NCBI GenBank assembly: GCA_947623455.1
Contig: OX392542.1
Location: forward strand, 10,051,625 to 10,115,624
Length of the DNA stretch: 64,000 nt
Reading direction: 5' to 3'
Origin: Mimachlamys varia
Taxonomy: Eukaryota > Mollusca > Bivalvia > Pectinida > Pectinidae
Both the position numbers and the translations under genes were made by a program. Positions 24,005 to 37,027 of the stretch are shown one piece after another. Position 1 is the first letter of the stretch. Each line of letters opens with the position of its first letter. Under the pieces are notes generated by a model that was not told where the DNA came from, ran no database searches, and saw only the letters and a list, made by a program, of their open reading frames with translations.

Positions 24005-25440
24005 CTTTCTAGGACTCGTCATTGATGCCAGTAGTCGTTCTAGGACTCGTCATTGATGCCAGTATCACTTCTAGGACTCGTCATTGATGCCAGTAGTCGT
24101 TCTAGGACTCGTCAGTGATGCCAGTAGTCGTTCTAGGACTCGTCATTGATGCCAGTAGTCGTTCTAGGACTCGTCAGTGATGCCAGTATCACTTCTAGGA
24201 CTCGTCAGTGATGCCAGTAGTCGTTCTAGGACTATTCAGTGATGCCAGTAGTCGTTCTAGGACTCGTTAGCGATGCCAGTAGTCGTTCTAGGTCTCGTCA
24301 TTGATGCCAGTAGTCGTTCTAGGAATCGTCAGTGATGCCAGTAGTCGTTCTAGGTCTCGTCATTGATGCCAGTAGTCGTTCTAGGACTCGTTAGCGATGC
24401 CAGTAGTCGTTCTAGGACCCGTCAGTGATGCCAATAGTCGTTCTAGGACTCGTCATTAATGCCATGAGTCGTTCTAGGTCTCGTCAGTGTTGCCAGTAGT
24501 CGTTCTAGGACTCGTCATTGATGCCATGAGTCGTTCTAGGACTCGTTAGCGATGCCAATAGTCGTTCTAGGACTCGTCATTGATGCCAGTAGTCGTTCTA
24601 GGACTCGTTAGCGATGCCAATAGTCGTTCTAGGACTCGTCATTGATGCCAATAGTCGTTCTAGGACTCGTTAGCGATGCCAGTAGTTGTTCTAGGGCTCG
24701 TCATTGATGCCATGAGTCGTTCTAGGACTCGTAAGCGATGCCAATAGTCGTTCTAGGACTCGTCAGTGATGCCAATAGTCGTTCTAGGACTCGTTAGCGA
24801 TGCCAATAGTCGTTCTAGGGCTCGTCATTGATGCCAGTAGTCGTTCTAGGACTCGTCATTGATGCCAATAGTCGTTCTAGGGCTCGTCATTGATGCCATG
24901 AGTCGTTCTAGGACTCGTCATTGATGCCATGAGTCGTTCTAGGACTCGTTAGCGATGCCACTAGTCGTTCTAGGACTCGTCAATGATGCCAGTGGTCGTT
25001 CTATGACTCGTCATTGATGCTAGTAGTCGTTCTAGGACTCGTCAGTGATGCAAGTAGTCGTTCTAGGACTCGTCAGTGGTGCCAGTAGTCGTTCTAGGAC
25101 TCGTCATTGATGCCAATAGTCGTTCTAGGTCTCGTCAGTGATGCCAGTAGCCGTTTTATAACTCGACATTGATGCCAGTAGCCGTTCTACGACTCATTAT
25201 TGAAGCCAGTAGTCGTTCTATGACTTGTGAGCGATGTCAGTAGCCCTTCTAGGAATCGCCAGTTATGCCAGTAGCCCTTTTATAACTCGTCAGTGCTGCC
25301 AGTAGCCCTTTTATAACTCGTCAGTGCTGCCAGTAGCCCTTTTATAACTCGACATTGATGCCAGTAGCCGTTCTACGACTCATTATTGAAGCCAGTAGTC
25401 TAGGACTCGTTAGCGATGCCAGTATCCAGCATCGTCAGCG
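24005..25440. repeat. 31-bp minisatellite array
   Basis: About 46 copies of GTCGTTCTAGGACTCGTCAT + TGATGCCAGTA, with common variants (GTTAGCGATGCC, CATGAGTCG). AGTC-GTTCTAG-GACT can form a short hairpin, five base pairs in the ATGAGTCG variants. The right-hand 300 bp is more diverged (TTTTATAACTCG variants). Confidence 0.95.
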
Positions 25441-27463
25441 ATGTGAGGGAAAAACAGTGTCAATCGAAATTGTCTAAACTACTGCAGAAACATAGGGATA
25501 TAGGTACACGTCAGAAATAATTGACAGGGCAGATAAGGTAATAGGAATTAATGTAAAAGTAGTGAAATCTCCACTGAATTCAGTTATGTTGCCAAACAGT
25601 ATAGACTTAAACGGACTAAACCGTACAGAACTGCTTCTGGAATGGTCATCCTTGTTATCAGAGTAGTATACCTGTACATGTACATTTGTATATATGTGTG
25701 TACATGTTCGCAAGCTCTATATGGGAATCGGCGGCATTATTTATGCATGAGTGGAGAAGAACCCAACACCTGGGTATAGATGCTGACTGTTTACCTCCGA
25801 CAATACACATAAGCAAAAACATAGGTATTTGTTGTCGGTAGGGTGGCTATATTAATTAAGTGGCAGGCACAGACAGCGGGTTTACTACCAGCGTTAGATT
25901 AATGCTGCGTGGAGACCGAGATTGTGTATAGGATGTATGTAGGTTGTGTGGGTGTTGATGGAGGAGTTTGTCCGTATGTAGGTAATTAACTGGCTGTGTA
26001 AAGTGTATACAATTAAATACAGAATGATTTAAACTCTTTCAGAATTTTATCACTATTTTACAAAGTGTTTTGATACATTATAAAATGAATATCTTCATTG
26101 ATAAAAGCAAAATATTTGCTTATACATATACGAGGAGTCTTGGAAAACTTTTGCAAACGCGCTATATACTTGAGTATCACGTGATTTACGTGTAGTCCAG
26201 TTTTTTAAGTAGGAAACGGTCAATGTATTACCACATTCTCTATACAGCCCAGACCTTGCCCCGTGTGATTTTTTCCTCTTTCCGAAAGTTAAAAAAACCC
26301 ACCTATCTGGTAGGAGATATAGGTCCCGAAGTGACCTCGGATCTAAAGGTTTCTGAGAAAACAGGTCATTCGCAAAAGTTTTCGAACCACCCTCGTATAC
26401 TTCTCGGTTTGAAAGCAATGACCAAATGAGTAAAAACAGCTATTGTTTTGAATGTTGATCCTGTTATTAATGTCTGGAATAAAGCTTTTGATAATTTCTG
26501 TGAAAGAAACATTCTGAAAATTGTTCACGGTATCAGGTAGAGCGAATCATTGGAAAACAGCTACAAGCAGAACTATACTTTAACATTTACCTTAGTTGGA
26601 ACCATAATAGATGCAGATAGTCTCGATATAATTGGACCAATCAAAACATATGTTTTAATTCGGAAATACGTGTTGATAAAACCCTTGACCTGGCTATCCG
26701 AGTGAAGCCGATCTGTTACCTGGTCGCCAAGCCGACTATAACTCCACATGAGTAATGTCAAAGACCTACCCATTGTAACTATTGGTATCCCGCTTTATTT
26801 CCAGGTAATTATTCATGACAATACAATATATACAACTACCAGGCTACCTGCACCACATAACGTCGTTTTTATGACACGACAGATTCCCTTAGCAACAAAA
26901 GCATCCTTTCCTCCGCATCGTGAGATCTACCTATAAATTGCTAATGAGTAAGTCGACTTCTTGCCCCGAACCCATCGATTGTTCCGAATGAACACGGACG
27001 TTAGACCCTCATGTGCGCTTTGTGGTCAGTCTACATGTGGAATACCTGTATAAGGTGTGTATTGGAATAACTGTGAGAGTGAAGTTGTCGTTGACTTTTT
27101 TATATAGAACACAAATTCTTCTCTAGGTAGTGGAATTGTATGCTGTTACCGTTGTTGGATAGTTTTATACAATGTTCAATACAGCAATGGCTTATACCAA
27201 CCGGAAGGAAAGAATTTAACATCACGTGGTCTGGTTAGTTACTTCTGGAAACTTTTACATTTCTGACATTGATTCATCATGGTGGATATATGAATTTAAA
27301 ATCGTTGTGATATATATGACAAGAGAAGGGAAATAATAACGTTTCCCCCTTTTTCGCCACGAGACTGTTGCGATACTAATCTTCTCGTCTGCACAATACC
27401 CGTATCCGGATGGATAATTATCGATATTAAATATGTGAGATTTCATTGAATAGCATAGCAACA
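25441..27463. other. Non-coding block before leader D
   Basis: AT-rich with no clear repeat or exon. Short open frames here (for example at 26095-26418, minus strand) have no splice support. The right end would hold the promoter of leader D. Confidence 0.5.
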
Positions 27464-27715
27464 ATGAGTCTCAATAGGAAACCTTCAAAGAAATTAGAGA
27501 AAAACAGCGTGAATCCCACAAAAATGACAAGGAGGGTTTCAAAGCAGTCAATCAATAGTGTTGGTTCGAGAAATGGTTCAAAAGTTCCAATACTGAGTAA
27601 AGAAATTTCTAAACGTTATGTTACTGGAGGTTACGAGTCAGTCATTCAAACAGGAAGTCTAAACAGCCATGATACCGGAAGTGCATCTGCCGAAACTGAT
27701 ATACCGGAAGCTTAC
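27464..27715 (+). CDS. DCX-EMAP: Candidate leader exon D (84 codons)
   Basis: ATG 27464 has A at -3 (ACAATGA); an in-frame TAA lies at 27428. The frame begins MSLNRKPSKKLEKNSVNP, is basic and serine-rich in its first 55 residues and turns acidic at the end (AETDIPEAY). It stops exactly at TAC|GTAAGT, a consensus donor, in phase 0. There is a potential acceptor (CATAG) just upstream of the ATG, so an internal exon is possible. No domain recognised. Like the other leaders, I infer an alternative N-terminus for the DCX-EMAP protein. Confidence 0.6.
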
Positions 27716-28850
27716 GTAAGTATCAGACACGTGCTGTTGAGAGAATTACATGGACAAACAAAAATTGGCCTTTTGGTATTATCTCATGCTCTATTGTACC
27801 ATACGGAATTCATCAGGGGGCTTTTATGTACATAACGGTTCCTAGAATACCGGCTTTGAGCATGACACAAAACATGTGCGAGAAGGTTTTGTTGAAAATT
27901 AATCCTACTACAGAATTTGGAAATAATACCCCATTGATTGACTAGATATATTCATTCGTAAACATATCAAGTCAATCAATTATTTATAAGCAAGTCTTGA
28001 ACGAAGACAATACCATTTGGTAGTCTTATCAAAAAGCCCCCAGGTCATGATTATATAACATTTGATGAGGCATAAATTGATACGACTGTTATACTAGTAG
28101 TAATATATAAGTATCCCATTAATATATTTTATTTATTTTACAACAATTACGAAACAAGTGATCCTATAAACGTATCCTATATACTACACTGTATCAAGAT
28201 GGCACAAATGTATTGATTACAGTTGAAAAAACACCCAGTCAATCTTGTTTATTTTCTGATGGCTTTATTGAAATAACATTTGTTTATAACAGAGCCCAGT
28301 CCTTTTGTTGAGGGAACAGTTATTCTTTATGTTATTCATGTAAGAGAATACAAAAAAGGATAAAGACAAAACATTGAAATGTTAAAAAACACTTAACAAT
28401 ATAGAAATATTTTCTTAAATTATCTCAAATATAGTAGCAACAGTGTGATTTAGTTATAGAAGATCTAAGGGAAATACTACTCCCAACACATTGGTTCATA
28501 CTTCTATCATATCAAATGTGTATAGAATGAATAAATATATTAAAAACGCTCAGCTTATTGAATAGTGAATAATAATTAATCATATTACAAAGACTACCTC
28601 TTCTGTAAAAAATTCACAAGAGGATTTACAAGTAGAAATCCTGTTATTTCTATATACGTATACAGACCTGTCGGACTAGTTGTAGGGCTATTTTTACAGC
28701 ACAGGGATTCGAGAGATGCAGGTTGATGAAGACTGGGCAAGTTTTATGGTCGCAATCTTGATTTCATCGAGAAATATTCTGTATCTTTGAGTGATATGAA
28801 GATGGACGTTTTTGAGTTTGCTTATTAGTGTGTTTACTTGTGATGACAAT
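27716..28850 (+). other. Non-coding block after leader D
   Basis: Begins with the GTAAGT donor of leader D; AT-rich, nothing recognised. Confidence 0.5.
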
Positions 28851-28852
28851 GA

Positions 28853-29098
28853 TGACTCGGCTCTTATTTTGATGATTGATGCTTACTTGGATGTGACCAA
28901 GTTTACATGGTGGTTGGTGTCGTCGATGAAGCAGAAGACGCTTACTCTTCCGGAATACCTGGTCTTATTCTCTTGTGCTTTTACGAGAGTCTCCATGTTA
29001 ATCTTTCCTTTGTTCCTCTTTTGCCCCTAGTTTAATCGATTTTGAGTTCGGATTATGGTTTTGTTGACGCTTTGGTATTCTCTGATTTTTTTTTCTGT
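28853..29098 (+). repeat. Dispersed 230-bp repeat, copy 1
   Basis: First of about twelve copies in the window. Core phrases: GCTTACTTGGATGTGACC, GTCGTCGATGAAGCAGAAGA, CTCTTCCGGAATACCTGGTC, TAATCGATTTTGAGTTCGGA, CTTTGGTATTCTCTGATT. It resembles no family I can name with certainty. Confidence 0.85.
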
Positions 29099-29274
29099 AA
29101 TATATTCAGTTTGGTTACCATACGTAAATAACACACGGCATCAATATCCATTACTCATCTGTAATTATTATTGCCTTTTACCAAATATTTTTACCCATAC
29201 AATGAAGGAAATGGTTCCAATGCATTACAACCGTATCAAAGCTTTGTATGCAGTTAAATATGGAGCATTCTATA

Positions 29275-29462
29275 ACTACATGTACCTGAATGAAGCAGAA
29301 GACGCTTTCTCTTCCAGAACACATGGTCTTATTCTCTTGTACTTTTACGAGGGTCTCCATGTAAATCTTTCCATTGTTCATATTTTGCCTCTAGTTTATT
29401 CGACATTGAGTTCGGATTATGGCTTTGTTTACGCTTTGGTATTCTCTGATTTTTTTCAAACT
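29275..29462 (+). repeat. Dispersed 230-bp repeat, copy 2
   Basis: Same orientation as copy 1 and about 420 bp from it. In one frame it stays open through NEAEDAFSSRTHGLILLYFY. Confidence 0.85.
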
Positions 29463-30671
29463 AAAATTTGTTGATTTTAATTCATTATAAAACATTTAAA
29501 ATGTTTTAGTTTACTCCATGATTTGCTAGTTTGTTTAACAACAATATTGTTTTGCTTAATCATACGATTTTCTACATCAACAAAGACTTCCTGCTGTTCA
29601 TTATATCATATGACCAATATTAATGACCTAATGAATACAAAAACATCACTGTACCTCATTATACGCTACTATCCAACAATAATTTATCTAAGCCTTTAAC
29701 AAACAAAATCTGTAACAGCTGAGTTGACAGTGGAGCTACTTCTTCGGCAAGTTCTTCCTCTACTTCCCCACACAAGTATTGCCAGACTTGGACATAGTAA
29801 CTGGCGCCTCAGTATGTGAAGGGTCATTATCATTAAGTAAATGCTACTACTGGTATCGGCTGACAGAGGTGGTTCTTTCTTTACACCGTTATCCAAACAG
29901 TGGTAGAATTTTGAAACTAGGCATTTTTTCAAACTGTCTTCTTCTATTTGAATTCTTAAATATTAAGATTATTATTAAAATGATTTAATTACATGTTTGT
30001 ACTACTTATGTCAAAGTTGAGTCATGTTCATAACATATCATATTGCACTATCGCCAGAAAATATAAAAAGGTGTGTCACTTGTCTTTCTCTACACTGTTT
30101 ACTGTATAACTTGTGAGAATAACGGTTTTGTATTGGGATTGTATTGTATTGTATTCTGCATCTGATGATGTATACATTGAAGAGCCTATCAGGACTATGC
30201 TCCTCAATTCATTCAGCCCTAGATGAAAAAAGAACAGGACTTTTTGCTTATATGGCCAAACCTGTACCCTGATATGTAGAATGCTAATGACTTTGTGCAG
30301 GTTTTTCTGTCCATTTTATTTTTAAACTCACCACCGTCACAGACGAATCTTACACATTGTCTTGTATGACAAGTCAAATTTCTAAGGTATGTATTCAAAA
30401 CATTCCTTTGTTTGCTCTAGTTCGGATATGTTGGGATTACTTTTAGTCTTTTGGACAGTTTGTGATCACTTTTTTGATATTTCTTGTAAATTATACATGA
30501 TAATTTTTAACTGTGCATTGTTTTGAAAACAAACTGGTTGTGCATCCTACCTCTCGGCTCTGATTATTTCTGTTTACTACAAAAGTTGTGTGTCAACATC
30601 AGAAATAACACGGTGTAGTCATGATGTAAGAAAGCACGAACGCGCAATAGGTTGATGATTGAAACATAGCA
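29463..30671. other. Non-coding spacer
   Basis: AT-rich; short direct repeat TTGTATTG near 30130-30155. No exon seen. Confidence 0.5.
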
Positions 30672-30895
30672 ATGGGGGCCACGCTGGCCAAGGTGTCTGA
30701 CATTCTGTAGCCATTTGCCCTCCATCCCAAGGTCGCAGATTCGAGGTCTACATTTGGCAGTCACCAGGTACAGGCAGTAGGTCGGCGTTCTTTCTCCTGG
30801 TACTCCAGCTTTCCTCCAACAACAAAAACCCTGGCATGTCCTTAGATGACTTCAGCTATTATTTGGACGAAAAAAAGAATAAAATCAAACCAAGC
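30672..30895 (+). repeat. SINE-like element
   Basis: A tRNA-like head (GGCCAAGGTGTCTGACATTC ... GGTCGCAGATTCGAGGTC) is followed by a body with CTCCAGCTTTCCTCCAAC and CCTGGCATGTCCTTAGATGA and an A-rich tail. The body matches 50450-50568. I recall similar SINEs in bivalves; the name is not certain. Confidence 0.7.
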
Positions 30896-31349
30896 CATAG
30901 TAAGTAATGGTCATATACCAACATCACACGCCGATGTGGAATTACATGGCAATACATAATACATACACTGGTGTTACATATATACTACCACTGAAGCTCC
31001 TGTCCTTTGCATCATTGATTTCTTGTCTTTACACCCATCTTAAAACAGGTGCTTTACATCAGTGCGTACTGCTGTCTTATCTCCCCAATAAAATGTTTTT
31101 TTAAGGGTGTTTTTTTTAACGTAATGCATAACTTCATCATCAAAACATCAAAGGAAGTGATATCTAGTGAATAGTTAATATCACCGAAACCTGTTATTTT
31201 ATTTGAATTTGTAAATGTGTCTTTTAAGCCATTTAAATCATTAATAGCGCAGACGAAGGCGTTAAATTTCTGGTTAATAGATCACTAATGTGTTCCTATT
31301 TCGATAACTGATTATCTGATTTCATTGATCTGAAGTAGAACAGAAAGGT
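30896..31349. other. Non-coding spacer
   Basis: AT-rich, nothing recognised. Confidence 0.5.
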
Positions 31350-32645
31350 ATCATAGCTCGTCTGTGATCAGCGCCACCTATCACATTCTATGCGGTAACT
31401 GTGATCAGCGCCACCTATCACATGCTATGCGGTAACTGTGATCAGCGCCACCTATCACATGCTATGTGGTAACTGTGATCAGTGCCACCTATCGCATGCT
31501 ATGCGGTAACTGTGATCAGTGTTACCAATCACTGGCAATGCGGTAACTGTGATCAGCGCCACCTATCATATGCTATTCGGTAACTGAGATCAGTGCCACC
31601 TATCACATGCTATTCGGTAACTGTGATCAGTGCTACCAATCACAGGCTATGCGGTAACTGTGATCAGTGCCACCTTTCACAGGCTATGCGGTAACTGTGA
31701 ACAGTGCCACCTATCACAGGCTTTGTGGTAACTGTGGTCAGCGCCACCTATCACAGGCTATGTGGTAACTGTGATCAGTGCCACCTTTCACAGGCTATGC
31801 GGTAATTGTGATAAACACCACCTTTCACAGGCTATGCGGTAACTGTGATTAGCACCACCTTTCACAGCCTATGCGGTAATTGTGATTAGCACCACCTTTC
31901 ACAGGCTATGCGGTAACTGTGATTAGCACCACCTTTCACAGGCTGTGCGGTAACTGTGATTAGCACCACCTTTCACAGGCTATGCGGTAATTGTGATTAG
32001 CGCCACCTGCCACAGGCTTTGTGGTAACTGTGATCAGTGCCACCTATCACATGCTATGTGGTAACTGTGATCAGCACCACCTATCACATGCTATGCGGTA
32101 ACTGTGATCAGCGCCACCTATCACAGGCTATGCGGTAACTGTGGTCAGCGCCACCTATCACAGTCCACATCTCTATTGTGGTCAGCACCACTTATCACAA
32201 GCTACACGGCTATAATGATCAGAACCACATATCACATACGAATGCGGTAACTTTGATCAGCGCCACCTATCACAGGTTTCGCGGCTTTTATGATTAGCGC
32301 AAACTATCACAGTCTACATCTCTCAGCGACACCTATCAAAAGCTGCACTGCTACTTTGATTAGCGCTACCTTTTACGCTACACGGCTACTGTGATCAGTA
32401 CAACCTATCACAATCTACGCGGCAACTGTGATCAGCGCCAACCATTACAAGCTACGCGACTACTGTGATCAGCGCCACCTATTACAAGCTACGCGACTAC
32501 TGTGATCAGCACAACCTATCACAAGCTACGCGACTACTGTGATCAGCGCCACCTATTACAAGCTATGCGACTCCTGTGATCAGCGCCACCTATTATAAGC
32601 TACGCGGTTCTGTGATCAGTGCCACCTATGACGGGCTACACGGCT
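31350..32645. repeat. 37-bp hairpin minisatellite
   Basis: About 35 copies of TGTGATCAGCGCCACCTATC + ACATGCTATGCGGTAAC. TGTGAT and ATCACA in each unit are complementary, giving a 6-bp stem. Copies become more diverged toward the right (ACGCGACTACTGTGATC forms). Confidence 0.93.
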
Positions 32646-33263
32646 TGACGATTTGTGATATAATTGGTATCGGAGGAATGTGTTGTGTAATTAATTGATA
32701 AATTATGAGATGGGATGTAGAGAATCACGTGTAGGGATCGCTTCTGAGTGTACAAATGCCAAGGTTATAACTGCCTGAATTATGTATGACAAACTCTAAG
32801 GTGTGGTTTGACTTGGGCTATCAAACGTTACGATACATACGCTAGACTGGCTGTTACGCTTCGTGCAGGTCGATGGCATTAAAACATACGTTTAATGATG
32901 TTCTGACTCTTTGCACTCTATTATACCTTAGTACAGTTACCTCCACTTGGTTTCATTTGTAAACAGAATAAGCCACTTCCGTTGAACAGGACTGATAATT
33001 TTACAATCTAAAGTAAAAAGTTTTTATCCTCACTCTCATCGATTATGATTTCTTAAATTCATCGCAATTAGGTTTCCTATATATGCATGTACCCTCATGG
33101 CATGGATTTCCTTTCGGAAGCAATTTAGAAAAGACGGTAATTTATCCATTTATTATGCTAAGTTACAGCTTTGGATTTTTGTTTTGTTTTTTGTTTTTTG
33201 TTTGTATGATTCAAATGAACACTTTTATAACAATACATCAGCAAATAATTATTATCAACATCA
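32646..33263. other. Non-coding spacer
   Basis: AT-rich with a T-rich stretch near 33177-33205; no exon. Confidence 0.5.
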
Positions 33264-33265
33264 GT

Positions 33266-33298
<33 letters not shown>
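33264..33298. repeat. CAG/AGC trinucleotide tract
   Basis: About eleven AGC/CAG triplets in a row. Confidence 0.95.
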
Positions 33299-33810
33299 TA
33301 CATTTTTTGGCGATGGTACGAAGGTCCTTGAGTCACAATTTTGGCATTGGTATGGGGATCCTTAAGTTACATTGTTTTACAGTTGTAAAAAGATCCTTAA
33401 CTTAGAAATGTTTGGCAGTGGTCCGGAGATCTTCATGTCACAGTTTTTTGCGGTGGTACAATGATCCTTAAGTAACAGTTGTAAGCAGTTGTATGGAATC
33501 CTTAACTTACATATTTTTAGCAGTGGTACGGGTATCCTTAAGTTACATATTTTGGCATTGGTACGGAGATCCTTAAGTTGCAGTTTTTGGCAGTGGTTCC
33601 AAAATCATTTAGTTACAGTTTTTTGGCAGTGGTTCGGGAATATTTAAGTAACATCAACATCAGCACCAATTTTGGCATTGGTACAGGGATCTATATTTTA
33701 CCTGTTTTTGCAATGGTTCGAGGATCCTTAAATTACATATTTTTGCAATGATATCCTTAATTACAGATTTTGGCATTGATACAGAGATCCTTAGTTAAGG
33801 ATTTTGCAGC
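33299..33810. repeat. ~34-bp degenerate tandem repeat
   Basis: About fourteen diverged copies of a unit like TTTTGGCAGTGGTACGGGGA + TCCTTAAGTTACA, starting directly after the CAG tract. Confidence 0.8.
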
Positions 33811-34488
33811 GGTTAGTGAATTCATAGAGTACGACAAATACTTACCTCCACTCGATTGGTATTACTCCTTCTGACAGGAGCTACCTATGATAACGCTCTA
33901 TCAACAGTGTCGGGTGGACATGGACGTTTACTTGTTTTAAGCGTTGAGGCGTCCGAGTTCCGGTCTGGTTGTTCTTATTTACAACTTCTATAACAAAATA
34001 CAGTGGCATCCGATTCAGATCTGGTTGATTTGTTTTAAACAATTTCTGATGCATACGTAATTGCTTGTATATTTATTCCCAATAGCTATTAGCTATTGTG
34101 TTTTCCTATAAAATGTCGCGCTGTGTACCGGAATTTTCATTTGTTATTCGTACGTATGGGCGGCTATTCAAAGCCGGAAGTAATTACTATTGACTAGTCA
34201 TCACCTACGCGTTATCAACACGTTATATCTTGTTATTGATTGGATTTCATTCTGTAGCGTAAAAAAATTATGTATTTGAAATGAAAAACAAGTCATTACA
34301 GATCAATATGCTGTACCCGCGTAATGTGGCTGATAACTAGTTACCGAGTCTGTAACCATGCTGTAGTCTTAACTGTAATGCTGGATGTCTGTTCGACGAC
34401 CAATTTAGATCGAAATTCCAACCGATCATTTCATTTCATAGAAATATATTTTTGTAATACTACTTTATCTTTATGTATTTAAAATTCA
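33811..34488. other. Non-coding, holds left copy of a duplicated ~150-bp segment
   Basis: 34300-34445 (CCGCGTAATGTGGCTGATAA ... GACCAATTTAGATCGAAATT) is repeated with changes at 36385-36530. A further pair, 36290-36375 and 36540-36625, is also duplicated. Probably an unnamed dispersed element. Confidence 0.65.
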
Positions 34489-34690
34489 CTACTACTCCTC
34501 CTCTTCTTCCTCCTCCTGTTCTCATGCTCCTGCTCCTCCTCTTCCTCTCCTGCTGCTCATTCCACCTTCCTCATACTTCTCATCCTCTTTTTCCTCTACC
34601 TCCTAATCCCCTTTCTTCCCCTCTTCTTCTTCTTCTTCATCCTGCTCCTTCTCCTTCTCCTCCTCCTCCTCCTCATCCACCTCCGTTGCT
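34489..34690. repeat. Polypyrimidine (CTC/CTT) tract
   Basis: About 200 bases almost wholly C and T on this strand, made of CTCCT and CTTCT variants. It is open as a P/L/S-rich frame but carries no gene signals. Confidence 0.85.
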
Positions 34691-34699
34691 GTGTATTAT

Positions 34700-34750
34700 G
34701 GAAGTTGAACGACTGGCTCACCCGTTGTCAGTATAACAGGGTCTTCTTAT
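34700..34750 (+). repeat. Fragment of SINE family seen at 34937
   Basis: Carries GAACGACTGGCTCACCCG and TTGTCAGTATAACAGGGTC, matching 35050-35095. Confidence 0.65.
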
Positions 34751-34936
34751 TGTACAGTTCGATATAACTAGGCTTGATTGTATCCACATTCCAAATAAAT
34801 TGCTAGCCCTAGAGGACGTAAGAATTGTACCTGCTACCCCCATTACATGATCATAATTATATAAGAGGCTACTAAACTTGGGATATTATCTTTTCTTTCT
34901 AAACAACTTTCTCCTCCCTTAGCACTATCTTTATTT

Positions 34937-35225
34937 TGGCCTTTAGCTGAGCGTTCGCCCCTGTGAGGAAGGCTATGGATTATATTCAGGCCACGACGTA
35001 CCAGAGTCTTTAACATTAGTAGTTCTTAGTCCCTGCTTGACGCTCATGCAGCATCATGATAGTGGAACGACTGTTTCGCCCGTTGTCAGTATAATGTGAC
35101 CGGGTGGGGCGAACTGATGGGGTCTTCGGCAGTTTCCTTTAGTGCATGCACATACACTCACACCCCATACATTGGGAGGCCGTCCCTTAAATGACTTAAT
35201 AGGATTTAAAACTAAAACAAAATAA
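34937..35225 (+). repeat. tRNA-derived SINE, bivalve-like
   Basis: The head CCTTTAGCTGAGCGTTCGCC is tRNA-like (A box). The body has GAACGACTGTTTCGCCCG, TTGTCAGTATAATGTGACCG and GGTGGGG, and the tail contains GGCCGTCCCTTAAATGAC and an A-rich end. I recall this phrase order from bivalve SINEs (established knowledge from memory, not searched). Confidence 0.75.
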
Positions 35226-35513
35226 TACAAATTTTATCCTAGAATCGAAGCATTAACAGGAACGCAGAAACCAAACTTCCAATATTTTATAATTTATGAA
35301 TTTGAAGGAAACTTCAACTAATATATAAAATTAACAGAAATCTTATCTCTCAAACGTTTTATCTCCTTAGTTGGAGACAATGATAGACATACTAAAGATT
35401 AACTATCAAATAATTGCCACTTTCTTGTTTAAAGTAAGCTTTAACCCAAAATATACATATAGGTAAACCTAGCATAACCTAACATATAAGGCGACAGACT
35501 AAGACATGAATGA

Positions 35514-35745
35514 CTCGGCTCTCACTTTGAAGACTTAACGCGTACTTGGATGTGACAAATATTTACATGGCGGGTGTCGTCGATGAAGACGAAGACGCCT
35601 ACTCTTCCGGAACACCTGGTCTTATTATCTTGTACTTTTAAGATTGTCTCCGTGTAAATATTTACTTTGTTCATATTTTGCCTCTAGTTTTTGAGATAGG
35701 ATTATGGTGTTGCCGACGCCTCAGTATTTCCTGATTTTGTTTGAC
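35514..35745 (+). repeat. Dispersed 230-bp repeat, copy 3
   Basis: Starts GACTCGGCTCTCACTTTGAA; the frame AYLDVTNIYMAGVVDEDEDA is open. Confidence 0.85.
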
Positions 35746-37027
35746 TATGCAAACATTTCCAAGTGATTCAAAACACACTAACATTGTATAAACGGATGAA
35801 ATACGTCAGTGGTCTAAACACTAACCAGGTTTGGAAACATCAGCAGGATTAAAAATGTGGTAAAAGATGCCTTTCCTAGGTGTGTATCTGCTGTCGTTTT
35901 GAGAGGTTCAAAATGAAACTCTGATTTTGTTTAATAGTCTACTGTCACGTAAGTGTATATGATCAAGACACTATATAAAATTGTTCTGTTTCTATATTAT
36001 TTATTTCAACAACGCACCAAAAAAGACTTTATGATTTTGTGATTTCCTTTTTAGTTTTTACCCCCCGTTTCATTATTATCATTAAAAATTCTCTTGTTGA
36101 CTAATTAATCTTGTATTTTCTACTAACCCGAGAGAGAGATTTCAGGTTAAGACAGAAAACGGTAGATTTGGGAGCTTAATCATAACAAACAACAACACAT
36201 CATTGTGTTTACATTTACCAATACTTTAAAATCATACCTTTTGAACTAGATAGATAGATACTAGACCAGAAATGGTGCAATTTTTTTAATTTAACATTTT
36301 TGTTTTGACCTCATACAGTACAGCACAGATACGCTCCAGGGATTAATTACAACATATAAATGTTAATCAACGTGTTTTATAGATCACTGTTTATACCCGC
36401 GTATTGTGGCTAATAACTACTAACTAATTACCTAGTATGTAACTATGTTATAATCTTCACTGATAGGCCAGATATCTGTTCGTCGACCAATTTAGATCGA
36501 AATTCTAACCGACCATTTCATCACATAGAAAGTTTTTTTTTAACTTAACATTTTTTGTTTTGAACTCATACAGTACAGATGCGCTCCAGTGATTAATTAC
36601 AATATATAAATGTTAATTAACGTGTTTAGTGGTGCGCGTCATCCCAGCGTAGAGTAACAATACAAATGTCAGTCTAGTGTCCCTGGTGTCACCAATATTC
36701 TGACACTCAATAGGGCATGTGCTTCATCTTGGCTGCTAATTCATATTTTAATTATTAAAACGGAATAAGAAGTAAATTATACTGGGTCCATGGATTATTT
36801 TCACCACTGCGAACCGATGCATCAGGTCAACCGTAATAAATGTTTTATTTTTTCCCTTCATCAACGCATGATGGGCTTCTGTATTGCTATAACGTGGTTG
36901 CCTGGCAACGAGACGCAGACTGCTGTGCCGTGTCAATGCATGTATCTACAGGGATGTAAGCATATATTGGTATAAGAACAGAGCCAACCGTATGGGCAAA
37001 TAAATCCGGACTTTTAAGAATCATAAA
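35746..37027. other. Non-coding block before leader E
   Basis: Contains the duplicated segments at 36290-36375, 36385-36530 and 36540-36625. No exon; the right end would hold the promoter of leader E. Confidence 0.5.

Noticed and set aside
24005..25440. CRISPR-like appearance of short regular repeats
   Set aside because: There are no unique spacers; units are directly adjacent, and the DNA is eukaryotic.
34473..34736. 87-codon proline/leucine-rich frame
   Set aside because: Translation of the polypyrimidine tract.
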